DNA of 30,624 nucleotides from UBA9647 sp049522195 (GCA_049522195.1 JBEKOB010000048.1:1-30624); one strand, 5' to 3'. Numbered from the stretch's first letter, positions 8,068-14,903 are shown. The notes: generated by a model from the sequence alone, not told the origin. A program made the numbers and translations.

Positions 8068-8385
8068 TTACACCTTGCGCTTCACAAGAGGGTCGTTATG
8101 GACAAACCGAGTCTTAGGCCTACGCCACTCCTGGCTCTCCCACACCTTGACAGCCGATTCTGGCGTGTCAACAATGCGTTGTTCCGATCCAGTTTGAGCC
8201 CTGGGGAACCCGTACCCTTTCCCGCAGTGGTAGCAGAATCTCCCATGTGGATGAAGGATCGGTTTGCCGCAATGAGAACATGCCCCAACTACCTTGCTAC
8301 CGCACCAGACACAAAAATGTCGCTGCTCGCTTGAGCGAGAATAATTACCACACCGAGGACACACACGATATGCGTTGGAGGACAT
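8068..8385 (-). CDS. Small double zinc-ribbon protein, copy 1
   Basis: A 105-residue protein with four CxxC pairs (C9/C12, C25/C28, C36/C39, C51/C54) and 'PILHPHGRFC', predicting a double zinc ribbon. It is a paralogue of the protein at 7698-7937 with the same cysteine spacing, but carries a 45-residue basic C-terminal tail ('SQEWRRPKTRFVHNDPLVKRKV' region) that the other lacks. The ATG at 8385 is preferred; a TTG four codons upstream is possible. It lies 41 bases after the small pilin-like gene and 130 bases before its paralogue. No enzymatic function is visible. Zinc ribbons of this kind often mediate protein or nucleic-acid contacts, which is family knowledge, not evidence for this case. 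Confidence 0.82.
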   Translation of the reverse strand: MSSNAYRVCPRCGNYSRSSEQRHFCVWCGSKVVGACSHCGKPILHPHGRFCYHCGKGYGFPRAQTGSEQRIVDTPESAVKVWESQEWRRPKTRFVHNDPLVKRKV

Positions 8386-8426
8386 GGGACTCGCCAAACA
8401 AGAAGAGAACGCCAGCTACAGATGTC

Positions 8427-8891
8427 TTAGCTCTCGCGTTGCACGTAGTACTTCGAGACTTGCCACATCGCACGGTGGATCTTGCGAGGTCCTTGCTTGA
8501 CCCCATAACCATACGTATACTCTACTGTTGCGGTAATGACCCGAGGGACCAGGACATTTTGCAAATTACCATGGTCGTCAGTATAAAAATTCCGCTGGTA
8601 TACCGTCATAGTCAAATAAGCGTAATCACCATACGATGTGAAACTGTACGTAAACGTCGTGTCACCACCAAGCTGGGTTTTCGAACCTACCAAATCGACA
8701 GCTCCAAACGAAACAAAACTACTCAGCGCAGTGCTAAGAGCAGCCGCCTGAACGCGTTCGAATTGGACTCGCTTCACTTCAACCAACGCAGTATTAATAT
8801 CATTGGCTTGCACCTTCTTGAGGGAGACCGCGTAGATGCCGACGATTAACGACGTGGCACCGATCAGAATTATTTTTGAAGCACTCCCCAT
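8427..8891 (-). CDS. Small membrane-anchored pilin-like protein
   Basis: A 154-residue protein with one N-terminal hydrophobic helix (about residues 7-23, 'IILIGATSLIVGIYAVS'), then 'LKK' and a helical-to-beta polar domain. The long N-terminal helix followed by a beta-rich region with several Tyr/Thr strands fits a pseudopilin-like fold. There is no prepilin cleavage motif: only a Gly at position 2, and no Glu five residues on. It starts 19 bases after the PilW-like gene stop and precedes the zinc-ribbon genes, so it belongs to the same transcript. No family could be assigned from sequence; the pilin-like label rests on architecture and context. Confidence 0.65.
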   Translation of the reverse strand: MGSASKIILIGATSLIVGIYAVSLKKVQANDINTALVEVKRVQFERVQAAALSTALSSFVSFGAVDLVGSKTQLGGDTTFTYSFTSYGDYAYLTMTVYQRNFYTDDHGNLQNVLVPRVITATVEYTYGYGVKQGPRKIHRAMWQVSKYYVQRES

Positions 8892-8910
8892 GGAGCAATC
8901 CCCCAGTTAG

Positions 8911-9468
8911 CTAAAGATTCGCTGGATGAATCTGAAAATCCGTCGATACGGTGTAGTTTCCCGTGACACTTGAATAGGCCGTGGAAATGGCATTGGTGAC
9001 TTGCGTTGTGAGTTGTACCCGAACCGCGACGATATTGGCCAGAGTTACCGTCTGGTTCCCATTGCTGTCGTAGTAAAGAAAAGTCACCTTCTTGAAATTG
9101 CGCCCCAATAAGAGATATTTCCCGTCGTTTTCGTTGTTCACGTAACGATAAAGCTTCCGGAGCCCTGTCGAATTGTCGGGCTCTGACCAATACCGAATAG
9201 TCTCTGGAACCCCGCCGCCATTTACATCTCCCGAAAACTGAATCAGTGTATCCGTTGCAGTCGCAAATGTTGAACCAGATGCGTTGTAGCCTGCCATGTT
9301 CAGATCCGAATAAATGATGCTGTCGGCAGCCACGATCAGTTGTTTGGCGTTGGCTTGCTGGCTACTTTGGTACAGAGCATTGTTCATGTTCACCGTCAGA
9401 GCGAGCATGACAGTGATCAATGAAGCTCTAATTATCCAGGAACCCAGCAGGTCAAGAAAAATCGTCAT
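8911..9468 (-). CDS. PilW/GspJ-like minor pseudopilin
   Basis: A 185-residue protein with an N-terminal hydrophobic helix (about residues 8-28) and a beta-rich outer domain. The stretch 'IIYSDLNMAGYNASG' matches the '(R)DLRxAGY' pattern of PilW/GspJ minor pilins, and 'FSGDVNGGGVPETIRYW' matches their later strand pattern, so this is the best supported pilin-like protein here. It nevertheless has no canonical prepilin leader: the possible cleavage Gly (G9) is not preceded by Lys/Arg, and the fifth residue after it is Arg, not Glu. There is no Shine-Dalgarno site before the ATG. It is the first gene of the run leading to GspF/GspE, with a sigma-54-like promoter about 66 bases upstream. Confidence 0.72.
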   Translation of the reverse strand: MTIFLDLLGSWIIRASLITVMLALTVNMNNALYQSSQQANAKQLIVAADSIIYSDLNMAGYNASGSTFATATDTLIQFSGDVNGGGVPETIRYWSEPDNSTGLRKLYRYVNNENDGKYLLLGRNFKKVTFLYYDSNGNQTVTLANIVAVRVQLTTQVTNAISTAYSSVTGNYTVSTDFQIHPANL

Positions 9469-9534
9469 CGACTAAAAACGAGTATGGTTTGGGAAAGACA
9501 GCCAAAAGAACATATCTAGACTCGTGAAATACTC

Positions 9535-9549
9535 TCAAAAACAGTACCA
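9535..9549 (-). promoter_or_regulatory. Sigma-54-like promoter of the PilW-like operon
   Basis: On the minus strand this reads TGGTACTGTTTTTGA. It matches the sigma-54 pattern TGGYAY-N5-TTGC at the -24 block (TGGTAC) and at TTG of the -12 block, with A in place of the final C. It lies about 66 bases before the ATG at 9468. A nearly identical sequence precedes the DUF5916 gene (13935-13949). The deviating last base keeps confidence moderate. Confidence 0.5.
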
Positions 9550-9561
9550 CCTTGCGATCAG

Positions 9562-9577
9562 AATGAGAATACTCATT
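9562..9577. repeat. Inverted repeat AATGAG-AATA-CTCATT
   Basis: Perfect 6-base arms around a 4-base centre, located just upstream of the sigma-54-like promoter on the minus strand (centre about 48 bases from the expected transcription start). It shares the TGAG/CTCA half-site with the inverted repeats upstream of the secreted-protein promoter at 14106-14149, in a different spacing. Possible binding site; could be chance. Confidence 0.35.
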
Positions 9578-9625
9578 TTTCTTCAGAATTCCAAGCATTT
9601 GGCCGATTCCCTAACCATCTTTCTG

Positions 9626-9642
9626 ACATTTTCAGAAAATGT
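9626..9642. repeat. 17-base perfect palindrome, possible enhancer site
   Basis: ACATTTTCAGAAAATGT is an inverted repeat with 8-base arms around a single A. Its centre is about 110 bases upstream of the expected start of the sigma-54-like promoter at 9535-9549, the usual distance of an NtrC-type enhancer site. The link to an activator is inference. Confidence 0.42.
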
Positions 9643-9797
9643 GGCGTTATTGTTCTGAGATTTGCGGAATCTGAATAGAGCAGAAAAAGCAAGCGATTTG
9701 GGGCATGAGCGATGCACAAGATGTCTCACATTGTCGACAGGTACGAAAAGGGTACATTTTCCCAGAATCTAGAACTTTTTGTGTGTGCGCTGGCCCA

Positions 9798-11189
9798 TCA
9801 AGCTCTTTGCTTCGCGGCCATCGAACCCCGCAGTTTGATACCAAGCCTGGAACACTTGTCATAGAGTGTCTTCTCCGGCACTCTGAGAAGCAGCGCACTC
9901 TCCTTGATGTTCCAGCTTGTCCGTTCGAGCGTCCTCATAATCACCGCACGAGCGGCTGAATCCCGGGCATCACGTTCAATGTCCGGCAGGGATTGTCCTT
10001 CCACAATGCTTACACCTCCATGCACCATTTCTTTCGGCAAATGTTCAGGCTCGATGGAGGCGCTCGAAGAGAGCAGGATAGCCCTCTGAAGGATGTTTTC
10101 GAGCTCACGCACATTCCCAGGCCAGTTGTACTGCATCATACATTCGAGGGCCTCCGGGTTCACACTGATGGAAGGTTTGTTGAGAGACTTGCCAAACCGT
10201 TCAAGGAAGTGATCGACGAAGAGAGGAATATCTTCTTTGTGATCACGCAGCGGGGGAAGATGGATGGGATAAACATTGAGCCGGTAAAAAAGATCCTGAC
10301 GGAAGTCCCCCCGCTCCGTCATCGCACTGAGTTCCCGATTCGTCGCCGCCAGCACACGCACATCAACCGGGATGGGGCTTGCTCCGCCAATGCGGTCAAT
10401 CTCCTTCTCCTGCAGTGCCCGCAAGAGCTTCACCTGGAGATGCACATCGAGTTCTGCAATTTCGTCCAGGAAAATTGTTCCCCCGTCGGCGAGTTCAAAC
10501 TTTCCAAGCTTTGTACTTGCCGCGCCGGTGAACGAACCCTTCTGGTGTCCGAAGAGTTCACTTTCGATGAGTTCTTTGACAAGCGATGCGCAGTTCACCG
10601 TTACAAAGACGCGCTGGCTTCGCTTGCTCGCAGCATGGATCTCACGCGCAACCAGTTCTTTTCCAGTTCCTGATTCTCCCGTGATAAGCACGGTCACATC
10701 GGTCATCGCTACTCGTTGAATCGACTCAAAGACGCGTTGCATGACCGGACTTTGCCCGACAATCCTTCCGGATACGCGTTCGACCTCCTCCCGCAACAAT
10801 TCGTAGTCCCGCTTCAACTCCCGTTCTGCAATTGCTTTCTCTACGAGAGCCTTTAGTTCTTCAACTTTCGGAGCTTTTGAGATGTAGTGGTACGCCCCGA
10901 GCCTCATCGCTTCCACTGCGCTTTCAACCGACGGATGCGCCGTGAGGATGATGACAGGAAAATCCGGCATCGACTCCTTGATCCGCTTGAGAGTCTCCAT
11001 TCCGCTCTGTCCGCCGCGCAGCGCCAGCTCCAGCAAAATAACGTCAACTTTCTTGTGCCCCAGGATGTCGAGCGCTCCGGCCTCTGACTCAGAGGAGAGA
11101 ATGTTGAATGAACCTTCCATCATGGACCGAAATTCGCCTACGAAGGAAGCGTCATCATCCAGAATGAGTACAGTGCGGATTTGATCCAT
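9798..11189 (-). CDS. NtrC-family sigma-54 activator with Glu at the phosphorylation site
   Basis: A 463-residue three-domain regulator. Residues 1-120 are a receiver with D11/D12/D13, T83 and K105, but the phosphoacceptor position 54 is Glu ('VILLELALRGG'; the codon reads GAG). Residues about 140-375 are an AAA+ domain: Walker A 'GESGTGKE' (171-178), sigma-54 contact loop 'GSFTGA' (218-223, a Ser variant of GAFTGA), Walker B 'GGTIFLDE' (236-243) and arginine-finger region 'FRQDLFYRLNV'. Residues about 408-455 are a Fis-type helix-turn-helix ('WNIKESALLLRVPEKTLYDK'). It should bind enhancer DNA and remodel RNA polymerase-sigma-54. Glu54 suggests phosphorylation-independent activity. Start ATG has no clear Shine-Dalgarno site. 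It lies upstream of the pilin-like operon on the same strand, a PilR-like context. Confidence 0.95.
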   Translation of the reverse strand: MDQIRTVLILDDDASFVGEFRSMMEGSFNILSSESEAGALDILGHKKVDVILLELALRGGQSGMETLKRIKESMPDFPVIILTAHPSVESAVEAMRLGAYHYISKAPKVEELKALVEKAIAERELKRDYELLREEVERVSGRIVGQSPVMQRVFESIQRVAMTDVTVLITGESGTGKELVAREIHAASKRSQRVFVTVNCASLVKELIESELFGHQKGSFTGAASTKLGKFELADGGTIFLDEIAELDVHLQVKLLRALQEKEIDRIGGASPIPVDVRVLAATNRELSAMTERGDFRQDLFYRLNVYPIHLPPLRDHKEDIPLFVDHFLERFGKSLNKPSISVNPEALECMMQYNWPGNVRELENILQRAILLSSSASIEPEHLPKEMVHGGVSIVEGQSLPDIERDARDSAARAVIMRTLERTSWNIKESALLLRVPEKTLYDKCSRLGIKLRGSMAAKQRA

Positions 11190-11448
11190 GGTAGTTCGTT
11201 AGGTGGCAGAAATCCCAATTGTCGGGAGACCGTCTTTTCAATATAGCGAAGAACTTCGGAAAGATAAAACAGTCCCTCTTTTTCAAATCTGCGAAAACAC
11301 ACTGGAACCCACGTTTCCTGAGGAAAGAAGCGGCCGAGGGCTTCGATCTTTGCAGATTGTCTTTTCTTCCATGAGCAAAGCAGACGAGATTTGTATGAAA
11401 GGCATCGCAACAACGCTGTGAAGCAAGAAGCTGAATCGTCAATGAGTG

Positions 11449-11523
11449 TGGACGCTGCTGGGATCGAACCAGCGACCTCCGCCTTGTAAGGGCGGCGCTC
11501 TGAACCAGCTGAGCTAAGCGTCC
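11449..11523 (-). tRNA. tRNA-Val, anticodon UAC
   Basis: The minus strand folds as a 75-nucleotide cloverleaf. The acceptor stem is GGACGCT (5' arm, 11517-11523) with AGCGTCC (3' arm, 11450-11456) and discriminator A at 11449. The D arm begins GCTC. The anticodon stem CCGCC/GGCGG encloses loop CTTACAA, giving anticodon TAC. The T arm GCTGG-TTCGATC-CCAGC is perfect. CCA is not encoded. It decodes GUA and related Val codons. Confidence 0.96.
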
Positions 11524-11555
11524 CTTCCGATCCGCGTCATTCCAAGGATCTGTTA

Positions 11556-11586
11556 TGAAGATACGACATACTTCCCACCAATTCAA
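11556..11586 (-). promoter_or_regulatory. Bacteroidota-type promoter of tRNA-Val
   Basis: On the minus strand TTG (11584-11586), a 20-base spacer and TATCTTCA (11556-11563) resemble the Bacteroidota primary-sigma pattern TTTG-N19-21-TAnnTTTG. The -7 element ends about 32 bases before the mature tRNA 5' end. One of the last three bases groups deviates (TTCA for TTTG). Confidence 0.45.
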
Positions 11587-11628
11587 TACAGCCAGTGTGG
11601 TCCTGCGGAGCGTTGCCGTGAGTTGGGA

Positions 11629-13887
11629 CTAGCTTCGCAGCAGGTACTGAAGTTTCAGGAAGTACTGCCGGGCTGTTTGCTTGACTCCGAACGGAGAACC
11701 GAAATCAGACAAGTCGTAGGTGGACCCGGCGTAGAAGATCGTAAATGGGTTCAGTTTATAACTGAGCAACGGATAGAAATCGATGGCTTTGTTGAACTGG
11801 TCATACTGTCCGATGACTCGCAGAAAGATCTCGGGCGTGAATTGATAGATTCCCATGACACGCGAAATGTAACCGTCAAAAAACAATACTCCAGACGCGA
11901 CACTTGACAACCGTGCCCTTGAGTAAGAAAGGTCGACCTGCAAACGGGATGTCGGTCGCAGCGTCGCCGTCAGGCTGATATTGTGTCCCCGCCCCATGTC
12001 CGGGCTATCCGATCGCCGTATGAACCGACCGAACGACCCATCGAATGTCAGCGTGAGAGCACTGGATGGCCGCGCTTGCACGTCGATCTGCGTTCGATTG
12101 ATATTATTGAATTGTACCCCACCAAAGAGTTCATCATTCACCGCAAAGTACGTAACGGTGACATTAATCTGATTCTTCAGTTGTGCGAAAATTCCGGGTA
12201 CGAACCACTTCTCTTTTCTTATACCGTCATGATTGAAATGAAGGCCTGCGTTCCCCTCGATCGCCCAATTATCCAGCAACGCATCATTCGGATAGAACGT
12301 GTACTGCTGCTGCAGAAATAACATCCGCGTATTGTTGTTCGGCACAAAACCGTCTTGAGCTTGGAACGTCGGTGTGCGATCCATGTACTGCATGGCCACG
12401 CTGTAGTCACGGGCATCCCTGCGAAGGCTGAGCAGGTAGGCAGCCCCTCCATATTGTTCACCATTGAACGCAGCGTCGTGCCCTGTGCTGCCGAATTCCA
12501 TCGTGCTGGAGAGAAGGCTGAGATCGTTTACTTCTTTCGTGTCCGAATAGAACAGCTCACCGGTAAAAGCGTAGTTTGACAAGAACCTCACGTTCCAATC
12601 GACACCTCCTACATAATTGTGTGCCGTCGATGTATTCCGCGTGGTGACGATCCCCCCGACATATGTCTCGTTCCCAAAATCGTACCGGGCACGGGCCACA
12701 TTAGAGAACGAATCCAGATTTGTCGATATGAAGTCAGAGCTTTCCTCGCCCGGTACGATGTACGGCGTGTTGCGGTCGCTCGCTGCAAGATAGCCGAACG
12801 AGAGGGACCCTGATTTCCCGATCACTCTCGCAGCTCCCAACGGATTGTTGATCGTTCTGGAATAGAAAATCCCGGTCTGGTTCTTGAACAAGTCAGCGCC
12901 GTAAAGAAAAAACGGGCGCTTCTCGGGATAGTTCAATGCGAATGTTGAATTGACGCTGATCTGCGTTGCGTCAGATTCCACCTGGCTGAAGTCCGGGTTC
13001 ACGACAGCTTCCACAGACAAATCCGGACTCGGAGAGTACCGAATGCCGCCCCCTATTCTCCCGCTCACTTTTCCGTTTTCGAATGCAGTAGATGGATCCG
13101 ACTCATCTCGGAGCGCGCCCCGCTGCTGACCCACGACGTAGGGGAGCAATTCAACCGAGTTCGTAGACTGCACTTCCGCGATCCCAACAATCATACCTCC
13201 CTGACAAAGGAAGCATGGATTGTTGCGGTCATAGGGAGTCCACGAGATCTGTTCACGGCTCGTCCGCGGAATGTTCCTGAATAACAAAGCAACCCAGTTC
13301 TGCTCCCGCGTGGATGGGAAGCGAAGGCTCTTGAAAGGTATAGCCAGGATTGCGCTCCAGCCGGAATCACTTATACTCGCGGCACTTTTCCAGACCGTAT
13401 CAAAACTATCGTCTTCGTTGCCACCCACTCTCATCAGATCTGCCTGGATCCCGTATGGATTGACCATGAATTCGTAGGCTCGCTGGTAATCGCCGTATGT
13501 GTCAAGAATGATGCCCACATAATCATCATCAAAGATCTTGTCCCTGTCGGTGATGTGAGCCCGGATCGATGATGGATTTGTGTCTTTGCAGTCAAATCCG
13601 AGGTACGCGTACTCAGCAGTATAGAGAATGCGGACAGATGTCTTCTGAGAAGCCGGCGTGTTCTCGCCGGGTGTTACCTCGAATCCAATTTGTACTGGTT
13701 GAGCTAGATTCCATCGGGGATCGGAGAGTTTTCCAGTGAGTTCAATCTCACTCTCAATCCGGATGGCGTTGATCTTCTGTCTTGCAGAGTCAGGGGAAAC
13801 GGAGGCAATTGCGATCGCGGACCCAATGAAATTGAGAAGAAGCAGCAAGATGGGAATTCTACGCGGCATCAGTAATACCTTGAACAT
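11629..13887 (-). CDS. CBM9-like / DUF5916 outer-membrane protein
   Basis: A 752-residue exported protein. A hydrophobic signal segment ('PILLLLLNFIGSAIAIAS') is followed at about residues 40-240 by a family-9 carbohydrate-binding-like (DOMON-type) beta domain ('LTGKLSDPRWNLAQ', 'AYLGFDCKD', 'GWSAILAIPFKSLRF'), and from about 250 by a long region of alternating strands typical of DUF5916, predicted to form an outer-membrane barrel ('NPDFSQVESDATQISVN', 'YPEKRPFFLYGADLF'). It ends in a short strand with 'LQYLLRS'. Such proteins are common in Bacteroidota and of unknown substrate. The ATG at 13887 is given; a second ATG at 13869 has AAGG eight bases upstream and may be the true start. Transcribed divergently from the secreted-protein gene; a degenerate sigma-54-like motif lies 48 bases upstream. 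Confidence 0.86.
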   Translation of the reverse strand: MFKVLLMPRRIPILLLLLNFIGSAIAIASVSPDSARQKINAIRIESEIELTGKLSDPRWNLAQPVQIGFEVTPGENTPASQKTSVRILYTAEYAYLGFDCKDTNPSSIRAHITDRDKIFDDDYVGIILDTYGDYQRAYEFMVNPYGIQADLMRVGGNEDDSFDTVWKSAASISDSGWSAILAIPFKSLRFPSTREQNWVALLFRNIPRTSREQISWTPYDRNNPCFLCQGGMIVGIAEVQSTNSVELLPYVVGQQRGALRDESDPSTAFENGKVSGRIGGGIRYSPSPDLSVEAVVNPDFSQVESDATQISVNSTFALNYPEKRPFFLYGADLFKNQTGIFYSRTINNPLGAARVIGKSGSLSFGYLAASDRNTPYIVPGEESSDFISTNLDSFSNVARARYDFGNETYVGGIVTTRNTSTAHNYVGGVDWNVRFLSNYAFTGELFYSDTKEVNDLSLLSSTMEFGSTGHDAAFNGEQYGGAAYLLSLRRDARDYSVAMQYMDRTPTFQAQDGFVPNNNTRMLFLQQQYTFYPNDALLDNWAIEGNAGLHFNHDGIRKEKWFVPGIFAQLKNQINVTVTYFAVNDELFGGVQFNNINRTQIDVQARPSSALTLTFDGSFGRFIRRSDSPDMGRGHNISLTATLRPTSRLQVDLSYSRARLSSVASGVLFFDGYISRVMGIYQFTPEIFLRVIGQYDQFNKAIDFYPLLSYKLNPFTIFYAGSTYDLSDFGSPFGVKQTARQYFLKLQYLLRS

Positions 13888-13934
13888 TTAGAGGTGATTG
13901 AATTTCGGTTTGTTCGATTTGTTTGTGCATATAC

Positions 13935-13949
13935 TCAAAAACAGTAGCA
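13935..13949 (-). promoter_or_regulatory. Degenerate sigma-54-like motif before the DUF5916 gene
   Basis: The minus strand reads TGCTACTGTTTTTGA, differing in one base from the motif at 9535-9549 (TGGTAC there). The GG of the -24 element is broken, which normally abolishes sigma-54 use. The wider match (a CGCAA a few bases upstream in both) shows that the two sites are related; this one may be a weak promoter or a different protein's binding site. Confidence 0.35.
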
Positions 13950-14105
13950 TTGTTGCGGAAAAAGGGCTTGGCAGTCCCAAAATCTCGTCATACGTTGGGA
14001 ATTCATAAGTTTCTGTATCATTATGAGTCACATTGTTCAGCACATACCGGAGAATAACAGAAATTGCGGTGCTTTCGTTCTTTCTACACCCAATCTGACT
14101 TGCCT

Positions 14106-14149
14106 TGAGATTTACGTCTCACATCGACGCGAAGGTCTCATCATGAGAC
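14106..14149. promoter_or_regulatory. Tandem inverted repeats, candidate enhancer sites
   Basis: Two inverted repeats share the TGAGA/TCTCA half-site: TGAGA-N6-TCTCA (14106-14121) and the perfect palindrome GTCTCATCATGAGAC (14135-14149). Their centres are about 115 and 86 bases upstream of the expected start of the sigma-54 promoter at 14202-14216, the spacing normal for NtrC-class activators. Binding by the activator at 9798-11189 is a guess. Confidence 0.55.
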
Positions 14150-14201
14150 GGCACTATCATGAACATGTTGTAAAATCAATAGAAAATCGTCCGACATGAA
14201 C

Positions 14202-14216
14202 TGGCACGCCCTTTGT
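14202..14216 (+). promoter_or_regulatory. Sigma-54 promoter of the secreted-protein gene
   Basis: TGGCACGCCCTTTGT matches the sigma-54 consensus TGGCACG-N4-TTGC in every defined position but the last (T for C). The predicted start near 14227 leaves a leader of about 46 bases to the ATG at 14274. This supports that ATG over the upstream in-frame ATG at 14235. Inverted repeats lie at enhancer distance upstream. Confidence 0.7.
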
Positions 14217-14273
14217 GCCTAGAGTGATACAGATATGAAAACAAACTCAAAAAACCCTAACTTGGAGTCAACA

Positions 14274-14774
14274 ATGAAAAAGTCAATCGTAGTTATCGCC
14301 CTCGTAGTCCTCAGCTTCGCAGTCGCCCAGAATGCAATGGCGCAAGCCACGGCTACACAGAATGTCACGCTGGCTGTCAACGCAGTCTATAAGATCGCAA
14401 CTTCCGGCAACCCCGGTGCAATGACCATCACGACCGGTACTGCCGGAAACAATACTTTGACGTCAGTCACGGATGCTTCCACAAACTACAGCATCACACA
14501 GAATTTTGCCTCGACCGTGAAGGTCACTGCAAACCTGGATGCGGCACTTGCCGCAGGCTACACGCTGCAGATCAACCTGGCGAGCGCCAAGGGAACGAGT
14601 GCTGGAACCGTCGATATCTCTGCCACGACTCCGGCCAGTGCAGCAAGTGTTGTGACAGCGATTGCCCTGGGTGCCGATGCGAACAAGACGATCACCTACA
14701 CCTTCGGTGCCCTTGCTTCCGCCGGTGTGCTTACCTCAACTGCAAAGGTTGTGACTCTGACGCTGACCAACTAA
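14274..14774 (+). CDS. Small secreted Ala/Thr-rich protein of unknown function
   Basis: A 166-residue protein with a standard signal peptide (charged 'MKK', hydrophobic core to about residue 18, cleavage likely after 'AMA' at residue 23). The mature part has no cysteine, is rich in Ala, Thr, Ser and Asn, and alternates short strands ('QNVTLAVNAVYKIAT', 'TVKVTANLD', 'AKVVTLTLTN'), suggesting a beta-sandwich surface or fimbrial-subunit-like protein. No family was recognised and it lacks a type IV pilin N-terminus. The ATG at 14274 is chosen over the in-frame ATG at 14235 because GGAG lies 6 bases upstream, the signal peptide begins there, and the earlier ATG falls about 8 bases from the expected transcription start. 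It is a single-gene unit between a sigma-54 promoter and a strong terminator, so expression is probably high and conditional. Confidence 0.82.
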   Translation: MKKSIVVIALVVLSFAVAQNAMAQATATQNVTLAVNAVYKIATSGNPGAMTITTGTAGNNTLTSVTDASTNYSITQNFASTVKVTANLDAALAAGYTLQINLASAKGTSAGTVDISATTPASAASVVTAIALGADANKTITYTFGALASAGVLTSTAKVVTLTLTN

Positions 14775-14807
14775 GAGCTTCGAGCAATTCGGTTACCTCG
14801 TAAACAA

Positions 14808-14846
14808 GAGGGCGCCAAAGTGGGAGTTGGCGCCCTCTTTATTTTT
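14808..14846 (+). terminator. Strong Rho-independent terminator (bidirectional)
   Basis: A perfect 11-base stem GAGGGCGCCAA/TTGGCGCCCTC (14808-14818 and 14827-14837) with an 8-base loop is followed by TTTATTTTT. It lies 33 bases after the secreted-protein stop. Read on the minus strand the same stem is followed by TTGTTT, so it may also end the typA-aceK transcript, whose last stop is at 14904. Confidence 0.93.
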
Positions 14847-14903
14847 CTACGTTGCCACAAAGGAGCGCGGGAGGTACGTCAGAGAGAATGAGGGGGGCAA
14901 ATC

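Larger units (their letters stand above)
9469..9797. other. Intergenic control region of the pilin-like operon
   Basis: This 329-base gap separates the activator gene stop from the PilW-like gene start. No gene is supported in it. It holds a sigma-54-like promoter at 9535-9549 (minus strand) and two inverted repeats upstream of it at 9562-9577 and 9626-9642. The stretch 9481-9680 is visibly richer in A/T than the flanking genes, as expected of a control region. Confidence 0.55.
13888..14273. other. Divergent intergenic control region
   Basis: This 386-base gap lies between the divergent DUF5916 and secreted-protein genes. It contains a motif at 13935-13949 facing the DUF5916 gene, two inverted repeats with TGAGA/TCTCA half-sites at 14106-14121 and 14135-14149, and a sigma-54 promoter at 14202-14216 facing the secreted-protein gene. 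No gene is supported inside; the ATG at 14235, in frame with the secreted protein, lies too close to the promoter and has no ribosome binding site. Confidence 0.6.

Noticed and set aside
14235..14273. Upstream ATG of the secreted protein
   Set aside because: It places 13 polar residues before the signal peptide, lacks a ribosome site and lies about 8 bases from the expected sigma-54 start.
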